NCBI RefSeq assembly: GCF_954871325.1
Contig: NC_088775.1
Location: 44,927,561 to 44,991,560, forward strand
Origin: Gordionus sp. m RMFG-2023
Taxonomy: Eukaryota; Nematomorpha; Gordioida; Chordodea; Parachordodidae
Length of the DNA stretch: 64,000 nucleotides
Direction: 5' to 3'
Within the stretch, counting starts at the first letter, position 1; each line of letters opens with the position of its first letter. This document shows, piece by piece, positions 20,690 through 31,247 of this stretch. Under the pieces are notes generated by a model that saw only the letters and a program-made list of their open reading frames with translations, was not told the DNA's origin and did no database searches. The translations under genes and the position numbers were made by a program.

Positions 20690-21235
20690 GAAGAAATATG
20701 AAATAATTTTCGAAGACAAGTTAGGATGTCTTAATGATTATCAAGGGGATGTAAAATTAAGGGAAGGACTTTCACCTATTTTTCTAGCGTGTCGACTAGT
20801 TCCTTTTGAATGGAAAAAGGAAATCGACGAATAGTTGGATCAATGGGTTAAAGATGGCATTATTGTTTCAGTGGAATATAGTGTATGGGCAACCCCTTGG
20901 TACCGGTTAAGAAAGCAAATGGTAAATTGAGGCTCTGTGCTGATTTCAGAGTAACCTTAAATCGATGGGTAGCAGAGATTAAATATCCGTTGCCTCGAAT
21001 TGAGGAAATTTTGGCTCAGTTAAAGGGAGCAAATATTTTTCAAAGGTTGATTTTTCGTCAGCCTATCTACAATTACCTTTGAGGGAGGAAATTCGTAAAT
21101 TATTGACGATAACGACTCCTAAAGGGTTGTTCGCTTTTTGTAGATTACCATTTGGGTTGAGTGTGTCGGCCCCCATTTTTCAGCGTACCATGGCATCCGT
21201 TTTCCAAGGACTAGAGGGAGTATTTTATTATATGG
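20690..21235 (+). pseudogene. Gypsy-2 RT, disrupted, catalytic box deleted
   Basis: Frames must be switched to read it: KKYEIIFEDKLGCLNDYQGD, then a stop at 20832, then YSVWATP, LVPVKKANGKLRLCADFRVT and YPLPRIEEILAQLKGA. A frameshift near 21045 leads to LTITTPKGLFAFCRLPFGLS and FYYMDA-stop. Compared with gypsy-1, about 25-30 bp encoding DVLITGI after YYMD is missing, so the catalytic YMDD box is destroyed. Confidence 0.82.
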
Positions 21236-22099
21236 ATGCCTGAACAGCATAACCAACGTTTGGAGGAAGTTTTTAAGAGAATTCATGGTAAAGGCTTGAG
21301 AGCCAGTAAGGAGAAAAGCATTTTGGGAGTAACGGAGGTAGAATATTTAGGCCATCAAATAAATGGGATTGAGGTGAAGCCATTACAAAAAAATTTGAAG
21401 AATATATTAAATTTGAAGCAGCTCAATAGTAAGGCTGAGGTGCAGTCCTTTTTGGGTATGGTAAATTACTACCATCGTTTTATCGAGGATTTTGCGAAGG
21501 TAGCTGCTCCGTTATATGAGTTATTTAAAAAGGGTGTTCATTTCGATTGGAAAGTGGAACAACAAGAAGCGTTTGAAATTTTAAAGGGAAAGATTGGGGA
21601 AGAGCCAATTATAGTATGTTTCAACAATGATTTAGAAATCATATTAGCTGTTGATGCATCTAACAAAGGTGTTGGAGGAGCCTTATTAGATTTAATTGAT
21701 GGTGTGGAAAGACCCATCCTTTTTTTCTCACGAGTTTTTCGGGATGTAGAAACGAGATATTCTGTGATTGAACAGGAGACCTTGGCCGTGATTTTCGGTT
21801 TGACAAAATGCCGTGAATATTTGATTGGTAAAAAATTTGTAATTTTTACCGATCACAAACCGTTAATCCACTTATTCCGAAAGGATAATAGGGAGTTAAT
21901 GTTATCTCCCCGGTTGCAGCTTTGGTTATTATTAGTGGGCAGTTTTAACGTGGAGGTTAAATATCGTCGAGGCAAAGAGAATCATTTGCCTGATATTTTG
22001 TCTAGGTTAGGTTCTGGCTGTGCAGATCCGGAAATAAGTGATAGGATAAGTATTGATAGAGAGAAGGCCTTAGTGCGTACTCTGTCGTATATTTTATAA
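21236..22099 (+). CDS. Gypsy-2 RT thumb and RNase H
   Basis: 287 open residues. It starts right after the YMDD deletion with EQHNQRLEEVFKRI, then VNYYHRFIEDFAKVAAPLYE. RNase H shows ILAVDASNKGVGGALL, YSVIEQETLAVIFGL and VIFTDHKPLIHLF (the Asp, Glu, Asp triad) and ends KENHLPDILSRLG. It is close to gypsy-1 across the whole length, so the two elements are related families with different LTRs. Confidence 0.85.
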   Translation: MPEQHNQRLEEVFKRIHGKGLRASKEKSILGVTEVEYLGHQINGIEVKPLQKNLKNILNLKQLNSKAEVQSFLGMVNYYHRFIEDFAKVAAPLYELFKKGVHFDWKVEQQEAFEILKGKIGEEPIIVCFNNDLEIILAVDASNKGVGGALLDLIDGVERPILFFSRVFRDVETRYSVIEQETLAVIFGLTKCREYLIGKKFVIFTDHKPLIHLFRKDNRELMLSPRLQLWLLLVGSFNVEVKYRRGKENHLPDILSRLGSGCADPEISDRISIDREKALVRTLSYIL

Positions 22100-22199
22100 A
22101 GGGGGTCCTACCAATTGGGAGGATTTGAAAACAAATACTGTGAACGACAAAGATCTAAGTCAAGTAAAATTGAGTTTAACAGGAGAAAAACCTTGGAAA

Positions 22200-23138
22200 A
22201 ACAAATATGATTCCTATAAAAGAATTGTCTATTGTTGATGGTTGTATTATGAGGGGAATCAGGGCCGTAATTCCTTATAAATTACGGAGTAAAATTATGA
22301 ATTTATTGCATGCCGGACATCAAGGTCAAGACAAGATGTAATCTTGGGTTCGGGAATATGTATGGTGGCCTGGTATGGGCAATGATATTGAACGGATTAC
22401 CAGGAAATGCGTTCCTTGTAATACTTGTGCCCTTATGCCCCGTAAAGAAGTAGGGCAAGTTTGGCCTAGATCAAAGAAACCTTGGGAAAGTATTCAGATT
22501 TCTTTGACCTTGATAAAAATCATATTTTTTAGTAGTAGATTCCTTTTCCAAGTGGATAGAATGCAGAAGTGCATGGTTATACTACTAAAGTAGTTATCAA
22601 AAAATTAAGGGAATTATATGCCCGATTCGGTTTTCCCGACACGGTAGTGTCTGATGGGGGTCCCGCCTTAGTCAGTGAAGAGTTCAAACATTTTTGTGCC
22701 GAGTCACAGACCCGGCATATTCTTATGCCGCCAAATCATCCCAGCTCGAATGGACAAGCTGAGAGGATGGTAGCAATTGTTAAAAATTGGATTAGAAAGG
22801 CTGGTAATCATAAGGATGTGGCTTACATGTCTCATTTATATTACCTTAATTCTCGCAATCGAGAGGGGGTTACGCCTGTAGAGTTATTTTTAGGTAAACG
22901 AACACGGGGTCCTTTAGATTTCTTAAAACCAAAAGAAAAAATTATTACTTCAGTGGGAGTAAAATTAAGGGTAAAGTTTTCAGTGGGCCAGAAGATTTGG
23001 ACCAGATTGTTTGACAATCGGGGAAGGAAGTGGGAGAGAGGTCGGGTAGTAGTCAACCGAGGTTCTAAATTAAGTGAAATTTTGTTAATAACCAGGGTTA
23101 CAGTGATCAATCATCACGATCACATGAAATTGGGGTAA
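22200..23138 (+). pseudogene. Gypsy-2 integrase
   Basis: The HHCC module is HAGHQGQDK (followed by a stop codon) and CVPCNTC. The core contains VDSFSKWIE in a shifted frame near 22545, VVSDGGPALVSEEF (second Asp) and SSNGQAERMVAIVKNW (Glu). The C-terminus has VGQKIWTRLFDNRGRKWERG, the usual small beta-barrel region, and ends at 23138. At least one stop and two frameshifts break it between 22340 and 22590. Residues after 22569 form one 189-codon open frame. Confidence 0.82.
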
Positions 23139-24110
23139 AATAAGAAGGGGTAAATATTATGAGAAGATATACTCGATTTTTTTTAGAATGAATCTTAAAA
23201 GTTATATTTAAAAGGTATATCGGGTCAAGGTTCAAAATGTTTGGTCATATTTTTATGTTGTTCAATTTATAAAGGTTTAGGTGGTCAATTTCGGTCTAAT
23301 TTATGGTTCAAATTAGACAAGGGTGAAAAAATTATTATTTGATATGAGATCGTACAAAAAAGAAAAGAAACAAATTTTATATCTGCCAGATAATAGGGGT
23401 GATAAATCATTTTTTCAAATAAATAAAAAGTTTTTCATGGTATTAAAGGGTTTTTGTTCTCAGAGTAAGTCGAAAGGTTTTTGTTTGGATCAATAGAATT
23501 GTTTCTTTATAACTATTTTTATAAAAAAATGGAAAGTTGTGTTTGCTTAATGATATTAAAAATTTTTTGTCGTGAGTAATCTGTTTTTGTAACCAGATAG
23601 CTGTTTTAATGAATAGGAAGATTTTTATGGTATTAGTAAAGGTTGGTGGATAAATTTTTGTTTCGAAAATTTTTTTTGTCTGGCCATTTGCAAGGGTAGA
23701 TGATAGTTTTTATTTAAAAAAAAAAGAGTAAAGAAAAAATATTTTTCTTAAATTAATACTCTCAAAGTTTTTTTTGTTAAAATGGCCGTTATGTTTATGA
23801 ATAAATTGTAGAAGAAAAGAATACGGGTTGAGGGATTCACTTGATTGAGTTAGTTTTTTTTTACAAATACTTTTGTTTTGTTTTACTTGACGCTCACACC
23901 AAGGGATATTGGTGATAATAACATAGAGATATTTGAGGCACATGTGAGAAATAAGAAAGGTCTATGAATAAACATGTATGTGCCTCAACTAGTTTGCAAT
24001 ATACCATAAGTTTTTTTTTCACAAATACACACTATATATATGCATTTTTTCCATATATATTCATAAAAGTTTTTTAAAGTTTTTTTTACCCCTTCACACT
24101 TTAAAAAAAT
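23139..24110. other. Gypsy-2 region between integrase and 3' ORF
   Basis: T-rich plus strand with many TTTTT runs. No gene seen; the minus-strand frame at 23710-23943 is not convincing. Confidence 0.4.
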
Positions 24111-24260
24111 TTTTTTTGTATGTAATCAATTTTCTTAATTGGCATACAACTTTCTTGAGAATAATCATCAACAGCAAAAGATCATCACCACACACCAATA
24201 GCCAATTGATCGATTTCGGCTCCTGTTACCTTCAAGTTACTCTTATACCCAAAAATACCC

Positions 24261-24690
24261 GTATGGCCATCCAGTCCCCTGTATCTCAAGAGAATGCGAT
24301 GACATCCGTAGGACCTAGGAAGCGAAGATGCTACAACTGTAACAGCGATGGGAATTCCGCAGCCAATGCCACGTTATAAGTAGAGATTCTCGAGCCCCCA
24401 TAACTCCGATAAATACCAACTCTGTGGGCAGGTCATCAAGAAATAACAAACGAAGGCTGGACGAACCAACGCAGGTCCAACTGTCGCTTCCTACCGTCCA
24501 TCTGGCTCCGTTGGCTAACAGAGAAATGTTAATAGGGACGTCCAGTAGTCGATCCAGCCTCGCATCAACCCCACCGGCGGAGGACCTTCTCCAGAGAGCG
24601 ATGACCACTCTTCAAGAGACCTCTCCTTGCACATCAGCGTCCTCGACGTTGTTGCAACATCATGATGCGATGGATTTGTGGGAGAATTAA
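24261..24690 (+). pseudogene. Gypsy-2 3' ORF with degenerate zinc knuckle
   Basis: From the ATG at 24261: MAIQSPVSQENAM, then KRRCYNCNSDGNSAANA, a CCHC knuckle in which the His and last Cys are changed. A frameshift and stop near 24380 lead to a second frame (24424-24690) beginning GRSSRNNKRRLDEPTQ and ending HHDAMDLWEN, rich in Ser, Thr and Leu. Base composition here (24170-24720) is clearly more GC-rich than its surroundings. The position between integrase and the 3' LTR matches the knuckle ORF of gypsy-1. Confidence 0.5.
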
Positions 24691-24847
24691 TTATTACTAC
24701 CGTGATGACTCCCACAAAGTTCCGCGATATTTACATCCGATAATTCTAATTATATATTCACGTAATTGTACATGATTCACTTTAATACATCGAAAATTTA
24801 GTAATAGTATGCAATTATATTTTTTAATGTACATGCCATTGGCCCAT

Positions 24848-24858
24848 AAAGGGGTGGC
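24848..24858 (+). promoter_or_regulatory. Polypurine tract of gypsy-2
   Basis: AAAGGGGTGGC lies one base from the TG of the 3' LTR. Confidence 0.7.
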
Positions 24859-24859
24859 A

Positions 24860-25166
24860 TGTCGTAAATGATAATATTTTTTTTATATATTTGAAATGTC
24901 AATCATTTAAAATTAGATTTTTTTTTATCGTTTTTGATGAAAAAAAAGATTTTTATAATTATTAATTTTTTAATGAATATTAAAGAAAATAAAAGTGTAT
25001 AAAAAAAACCTTACGTTTCTTTGCGATTTTTGTAATTTGAATAAGTTATTTCTATATTTAGATCTTCAGTTTGGATTGTCTGCTCAATTTTGATACTTCT
25101 TTTTATTTAGTTTTCTAGTTTGTCATTTCTATTTCTGTTTTTTTTTTAATTTCGTCGTTTTTGACA
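24860..25166 (+). repeat. Gypsy-2 3' LTR
   Basis: 307 bp, TGTCGTAAATG to GTTTTTGACA. It is the uninterrupted version of 966-1098 plus 18488-18662 (308 bp) and proves the MULE insertion site. It is followed by the ATAAT duplication. Confidence 0.9.
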
Positions 25167-25171
25167 ATAAT

Positions 25172-26100
25172 TAATAAATAAATATAACTTGTTCTTACAA
25201 AAAATTTGGGAAATTGTTGAAATATAAAATATGGTGGAATGATGATTGATAAAATATAATGTAGATAGATATTTTTTTTTAAATATAAATTTAATTTTCA
25301 AAATTTTTATTTTATTTATTGCTTTTTAAGTAAAAAAATAATTTTTAAAAGGATCGGGATCGAATATTTAAAAAAATGATCTCGATCACGATCCACAATT
25401 TAAGGTCAGGATCTTAAATGAGTCGATCCTTTAACAACTCTGTATATCACCCTAATTAAAATTGCATTATATTCCCCATAAATCAATATTAATTAAAAAT
25501 AGATTAAAAATGAACCAACACACATGTCCATCTTTTTAAAGGCTCCAATTGCATATATAAAAATTAATAATTTCAGCACAAAAATCTATTATATATTTTT
25601 AATATCATCTATAAAAATTTTAATCATCACCATAATTATTCACCAATTTTTATTCACACTTTTATTTGTATATATTTTTATAACAAATTTTCACTTTTAT
25701 CACACTAAATTCTCTACTTCTGTACCCTTATAATTTCAATATACCCCTTTTCTGAATTTTATATTTTATTTTAATAAATTTTAAATTAATAACCCTATAA
25801 AAAAAATTAAATTTATTAAAATAACCTTTCCCATAATTAAAATAACTCTCTCTATATACATATGAAATCTGTCTTAAATTTCAATAAATTTTATTTTTAT
25901 TTCATCAAAATGACAATAAAATTATCCACTAATATGTCAATTTAAAAAATAATCACATTTGTTAGTATATCTTTTAAAGATAAATAATAATATATTTAAA
26001 TAATATAAATAAATATATAGTAAATTAATATAATAAATTGAGCATATGATTTAAAAGAATTATGAGTTTTCATAGTTTGCCCTTCAGTTTTTCTTCTTCC
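25172..26100. other. AT-rich intergenic sequence
   Basis: No gene supported. It contains a MITE remnant at 25338-25442. Confidence 0.4.
25338..25442. mobile_element. Remnant MITE of the CAGAGTTGTTAAA family
   Basis: It ends GATCCTTTAACAACTCTG, identical to the end of the MITE at 36728-36840. The left end is eroded (TTTTTAAAAGGATCGGGATC). The interior is palindromic (GATCTCGATCACGATC). Confidence 0.6.
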
Positions 26101-26243
26101 ATCTGAATATTCCTCTCTTGTTCTTAATTGCTTTTCTCATCGTCGATTCTGTGATTAGGGTTTGGTTCTTTTGTTGACTTACATCTGAATATCCCTCTCT
26201 TGTTCTTAATTGCTCTTCTCATCGCCGATTCTGTGATTAGGGG
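26101..26243. repeat. Two-copy tandem repeat, about 83 bp unit
   Basis: Copies at about 26101-26161 and 26184-26243 share TGAATATYCCTCTCTTGTTC and TTCTGTGATTAGGG. Confidence 0.8.
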
Positions 26244-26690
26244 GTATCAGTCATTGAGAATATGAAGCTGAGGTAATTGGATTTTATTATATTGAGGGCT
26301 AATCTTTGGCGTAGGTAGTAACCCTCGTTGGGATCTTTGGTCCTAGTAGAGATCCGTTTCCCCAGCTCTAAAGAAGGCCAGGGCATGAGAGCCGAACGAC
26401 GTTAGAGTCGTGGCGATTAGTGGTAGGAATGTGTAATTAGCCGGAAGCGATGGCGAATACTTAGCCAGTTTATTCGTCTCGGCGTCTACTAGAGCATCTC
26501 TATTTATATTGGAAGGGGCAAGGGGATCGATGCATGAGAAATCCCAGGTTAGGAATTCCCCCCTCAGGGATCATGGTAGAGCCATCGGGACGCTTACCAT
26601 CAGAATTGTAGAGTCCAAGTAAAGGGTCAGGATGTTTTGTGAGTGCGTATGATGGGCTCGCAGGAAATTGACATATTAATGAAATTTACT
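26244..26690. other. GC-rich non-coding block of unknown nature
   Basis: Near 50% GC in a region that is otherwise about 20%. It contains GGTAGTAACCCTCGTTGGG, GGGATCTTTGGTCCTAGTAG and CCGTTTCCCCAGCTC. Every frame has stops. It begins exactly after the tandem repeat and ends near AAATTGACATATTAATG. It could be the untranslated part of a young retroelement or a structured RNA; I cannot identify it. Confidence 0.35.
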
Positions 26691-26699
26691 ATTATATTG

Positions 26700-27830
26700 A
26701 TCGTTATTATATCATACATTTTATATTACGCTTTATATAAATTTTATAATATCTATATTAATTAAATTAATATATAAAATAAATTATACTAACTATGTTA
26801 AAAAAAAAAAATTATGTACTGACTTAAATTTAAACAAATTTTATTTTTATTTTATCAAAATGACCATAAATATATTTAGCTCTTCAACCCTTTTTATTCA
26901 AGTTAAAAAAAATCAAAAATTCTTATCCCTTTGATCACATTATTTCACATATATTTACAGAATCATTTTAAATCAAAACTACAACAGTGATGAGAAGTTT
27001 TTACCAGGTAATATTTATAACATGGCTGAAACTGGTAAATTTAATAGCTATTTGACAGCAAATTTACTTTTCTATAGAATTAACAAGAGTGACATTATTA
27101 CTATATGTGTTGTATTTTGTATTTGAAAAAAATAAATAAAATGTATAGAAAATGATAGCCTAAAACTTGCCCAAAAAAAGGAAAAAATATCTCCTTTGTA
27201 TTTTTCATAACTCAAAAAATTTCATTTTTTTTAAATTTAGATTTTAAAAAATATATAAGATTTTTTTCTTAGATATTAATATCTACCATAGATAAATATA
27301 TAAAGAATAAAACAACGTTAAAATTATTTTGATCAGTTACTACTTCCCTTTTTCATAGTCTATTAATTTTTTATAGACAATATAATCCCGGTCTCCTCTA
27401 ATGGAGATAACTGCCTGTGGGAAGACCAAATAAACAGCGGGAAATAATGAGGGAAAAAATTTTTAAGGAAAAAAGTCTCTTAGAAGAAAATATTTTAAAA
27501 TAAACACTTAAGTTTTTGCTGATAAATTTAAATTGGAATTTTTATATTTGATAAAACTGATGTATATAAAAAGCTGGAATCGAAGAAGTGAACGTTCTGT
27601 ATACAGAACCTTAAATTAATTTATGGAACGAGAACGGAATCGGAACCTTCCTGGAGACGGTAGAAGGTTCCTAAAATATATTTAAATTTTAATATGAAAA
27701 TGGATTAATTTTAATATTTTACTTATTTTTCTTAATAATTATTTAAAAATCTTATATTAATTGATTTGTCGATTATTGGATATAAAATAAAATTATTATT
27801 ATTAATAAAGTCATCGATGCCTTAAAGACT
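26700..27830. other. AT-rich intergenic sequence
   Basis: No gene seen. A small inverted repeat around AACGTTCTGTATACAGAACC (27591-27612) is noted. Confidence 0.4.
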
Positions 27831-28312
27831 ATACGGAAGCATCGGGGTCTCACATCAGTGTATCATTTTGGGGTTACGACAACCTCTCAATTTCGTTTCA
27901 CGAGGTCACCTTACTTTTTAACATATCAACTCATGCTATTAGCCACATAAACGAGAAGGAGGTCCTGGCTATTGGTATGGGAGTTATTTTGGCCTTGAAC
28001 CGATATAACCAGCACCCAGTTATCTTTACGGACTCAATAGTCGCATATTATTCCTTCAAAAAAGGAGGGTCTAGATCACCATCCATCAAAATTGTCCTTA
28101 CGCAGATATTTATCAAACTAGGACTCGCTAACTTTACCACGATAGCCCATAATATACAATGGGTACCGTCCGAAACAGACAAACCCTCAAGAATATGGTT
28201 AGCAGAAAGAAAGCATTTACAACTATTTGTGGGTCACACCTTGGAAGCACCCGTCCTCCTACAAGATCAACAAGAGTTGCTATTTGGGTCAGAAACTACC
28301 CCGTCAATTGGA
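27830..28312 (+). pseudogene. Retroelement RNase H domain fragment (possibly DIRS-like)
   Basis: An open reading extends upstream of the ATG at 27977 to about 27830. It shows DYTEASGSHISVSFWGYD (first Asp), then SHINEKEVLAIGMGVILAL (Glu), VIFTDSIVAYYSFKKGGSRS (second Asp) and IQWVPSETDKPSR. This spacing and the HINEKE / TDS / WVPS..D.PSR signature match the RNase H of DIRS-like and related retroelements. Downstream residues to the TAG at 28315 have no recognised domain. It is more GC-rich than the flanks, which suggests fairly recent insertion. No RT or recombinase is present nearby. Confidence 0.55.
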
Positions 28313-28449
28313 TAAATAATATCCAACGGGACACCATCACTGATATCAGGTCTTTCTATCCAGTCTAGCGATGCCTCAACAATATCCTATAACTGGGAAA
28401 ACGTTAGTATCAATTCAGCAGATCTAATGAATTAGGCTACCCAATCAAA

Positions 28450-29400
28450 AATTTCGAACAAAATAATTATAACTACTTCAGAACGATAACACCCATTATT
28501 TATTATTTTATATAAATAGTAGAATAACCGCCATTATAATTATTATTATTGTTTTCTTGTATATTTCGTGTTCCAAAATTTTTGATTGTTAAGAAATGCT
28601 AAAGCCATAAAGGCCGAAGCATTCAGCTATAATCCATATTTTCCCCGAAATAGGGTAAAAAAAAAAATTTTTTTTAAAAATTGGTATAAAATCTTAATGT
28701 TTTAATATATTTTTTTAAAATATAATAAATTTAAATAATTATTACATATTAATTTAATTTCTGGTGGAATTATAAGCGCAATAAAAAAATTCATTCATTT
28801 AAAAGTAAAACCAATTATTGTGTAAAATAAACAGTCGCAAGTAAATATTAAAATTAATTCATGCAATATTTATAGTTTATTCAAAAAAAACACAAAATTA
28901 TTATTATAATATAAATATTTATTGAAGATGGAAATGAAAATAATGAACAACACAAGGAAAACCAAACCCCATAAAAATAATTATATTGATATTGATATTA
29001 AATATAAAATATATATGTTTATGTAAGATTTATATAAGATAAGTGGCTTTTTTTTGAGCCCCCTGAGATTGTAAAGGCTAGCGACGCCCCTACCTCTACT
29101 GTCTTTTATATCTTATCATTGATAACAATATATAATTTAAGCAATATATATATATCCTTTTTATAATTAGTTAGTTAAAATAATTATATATTTTAGATGT
29201 TAAGTTTGGTATAAAGTGTAAATAATAAAAGATTATAATATTATTCAAATGTGTAACTAAAATAATTAAGTATGTGGCAATCCAAACAAGAAAATAAGAG
29301 ATGTAGTGTAGAAGGAAGGTGTTACAAATCAGCTGATGACGTTAATTTGGTTTCTCCTACAATTTTTTTTTATAAATAAATAAAAATCTTTGAAATTTTT
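28450..29400. other. AT-rich intergenic sequence
   Basis: No gene seen. Confidence 0.4.
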
Positions 29401-29408
29401 GGTATCAC

Positions 29409-29522
29409 GTCAATTCGGCGCGGAAAATTCGGCGCACGACAATTCAGCGCAGAAATTTCGGCGCGGCGTTAATTCGGCACAACGTCAATTCGGCGCAACG
29501 TCAATTCAGCGCGGTGACAATT
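29409..29522. repeat. Short tandem repeat AATTCGGCGC
   Basis: Nine to ten imperfect copies of ATTCGGCGC separated by short A/C-rich spacers (such as ACGTC). It is strikingly CpG-rich against the AT background. Confidence 0.85.
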
Positions 29523-29604
29523 CGGCGCGTATCTAATACAGTTGCAATTTATTATAAATTCATTAGTATAAAAAAAAGGATGATTAAATAGAAATGATTT
29601 TGAA

Positions 29605-29806
29605 TGTTGATCATATTAATTATTTCTTCATATTTTTTTTACAAAATCAATAAAAAAAAATTAACAACCAATATTTATACCGATTTTCTTGCTGGACCAA
29701 TTTACCACATTATAAGGTAGGGGAGACTGGGGTTAGTCGAACCGATTTTTATAAAATTGGCTATGGCTCCTGGTTTTTTAGATAATATAAAAAAAATATG
29801 CTATTA
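29605..29806. repeat. Direct repeat with 32983-33188
   Basis: It shares CATATTAATTATTTCTT, CAACCAATATTTATACCGAT, TGCTGGACCAATTTACCACA and TAGGGGAGACTGGGGTTAG. From 29718 this is the start of a second copy of the element seen complete at 33113-33977, cut off by the hAT insertion at 29849. Confidence 0.8.
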
Positions 29807-30269
29807 TTTATGCCAACTAATGACAAATATCAAGTTTGTGCATAGAACCAGGGTTGCCATGTCTCCCCCCATCAATGGGAGTCTCCCACAATTTTTTAGT
29901 TTACCCACATACATTGTTCCCACAAAACTCCCACAATTAGAAATCTCCCAAAAAAGCTCCCACAATTTTTTAATTTCTCCCACAATTTTTTTTTTTAGCA
30001 TTTTAATGTTTTTAATATATAAATAATAATTTTGAGAGACAGTATTTGATTATTTTTATATTTTTAAAATAAATTTTAAATATTTATTCGAAAAATATGT
30101 CTAGTTATTTTATTTTATTTTTCCACTCTAAAATATATTTTTTATAAAATTCTCCAATTCTCCACTCGACATTTTCAAAATTTTCGTGCTAGAAAGAATA
30201 AAGAACAGTATATATAATTATTATAAATATATTTTAAATTACTTAATATATTTTATATCGTTATATAGA

Positions 30270-31047
30270 ATTGCAGTGCTCCACTAGTTTCACATGTAGG
30301 AAATCTACTTCATGTAGTTAATATTCAGTTGCAATCAGAAAATTCTTTATTGATAAAGATTCACAAAATCATGCTACAGCTCTGTTCATCTCTACAGTTA
30401 AAAATAGATAATAATTTTATGGCGCTATTGCTAAAAATATATTAAAATGTTCAAATATTACTATAATTAACGTATTTTTAAATGAAGCAAATATTTTTAT
30501 TAAGACAATTTTGGAATATTTACAATCAAGATTTGATTTTAATAACTCTATTCACAAGTGTATAAATATTATGACCTTGGAACAGAAACCATCATTTGAT
30601 GGTTTTTGTAATTTAATAAATATATTAAAATTATCGATAGACATTGAAGCCTTGTTTGAAGAGATTGTAATTTTTCCCATTTTTTATGATTCGCCAGAAT
30701 ACTTAAAGTTAGATGGTCTAAAAGCAGAGGAGAAATGAGTGGAATTTTTTCGTAATAACGATAAATCCCAATGCTTGGAAAAAATTTGCTAGTATGTTTT
30801 CTCCTTGCCTCATTCTAATGCCTCATCGGAGCGCATTTTTAGCCTGATGAGGACTGCCAGGAGAAAGGAGAGAAATCGAATTGCTTTAACAACATTAGAG
30901 GCCGAGTTAATGGTTAAACAAAATTATAAAATGTCATGCCAGGAATTTTATAAATATCTTAATAACGACGGTAAACGTTTAGTTCCATTATTTAAATCTC
31001 AAATAAAATATAATTACTATAACTATTTGACTTTCTATATTTTATAA
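30270..31047 (+). pseudogene. hAT transposase C-terminal half (copy 1)
   Basis: The plus-strand reading passes through VGNLLHVVNIQLQSEN, then MEYLQSRFDFNNSIHKCINI, then EALFEEIVIFPIFYDSPEYL, then the hATC block LPHSNASSERIFSLMRTARR and ALTTLEAELMVKQN. SNASSERIFS is the dimerisation signature. Two or three stops or frameshifts interrupt it (30738, 30793). It faces the N-terminal half encoded on the other strand. Confidence 0.7.
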
Positions 31048-31247
31048 AATCTTATTTATACATTTGCATAAAATCAAATAAATTTATTTTTTACATTGTA
31101 AAATTAATATTTTGAATATTTTGGCAAATCATAAAAATAAAGAAGCATTACAATCTCCTCAAACATGACATCATATTAAATCTTATTAATAATTATCCGA
31201 TAATTGTAATAATATTCTTACTTTGGTATTTCTGCAGCATAATTTAG

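Larger units (their letters stand above)
966..25166 (+). mobile_element. Gypsy-2: Ty3/gypsy LTR retrotransposon, interrupted by a MULE
   Basis: The element is flanked by the 5-bp duplication ATAAT (961-965 and 25167-25171). Its 5' LTR is split into 966-1098 and 18488-18662 by the transposon at 1099-18479. The 3' LTR is 24860-25166. Removing the insertion leaves about 6.8 kb with the order gag, protease, RT, RNase H, integrase, which is the Ty3/gypsy order. The coding region carries several frameshifts and a deletion at the RT active site, so the copy is dead. Confidence 0.85.

Noticed and set aside
30511-30738. A host gene present twice (same protein at 39471-39698)
   Set aside because: Both copies are hAT transposase fragments inside inverted copies of one transposon.
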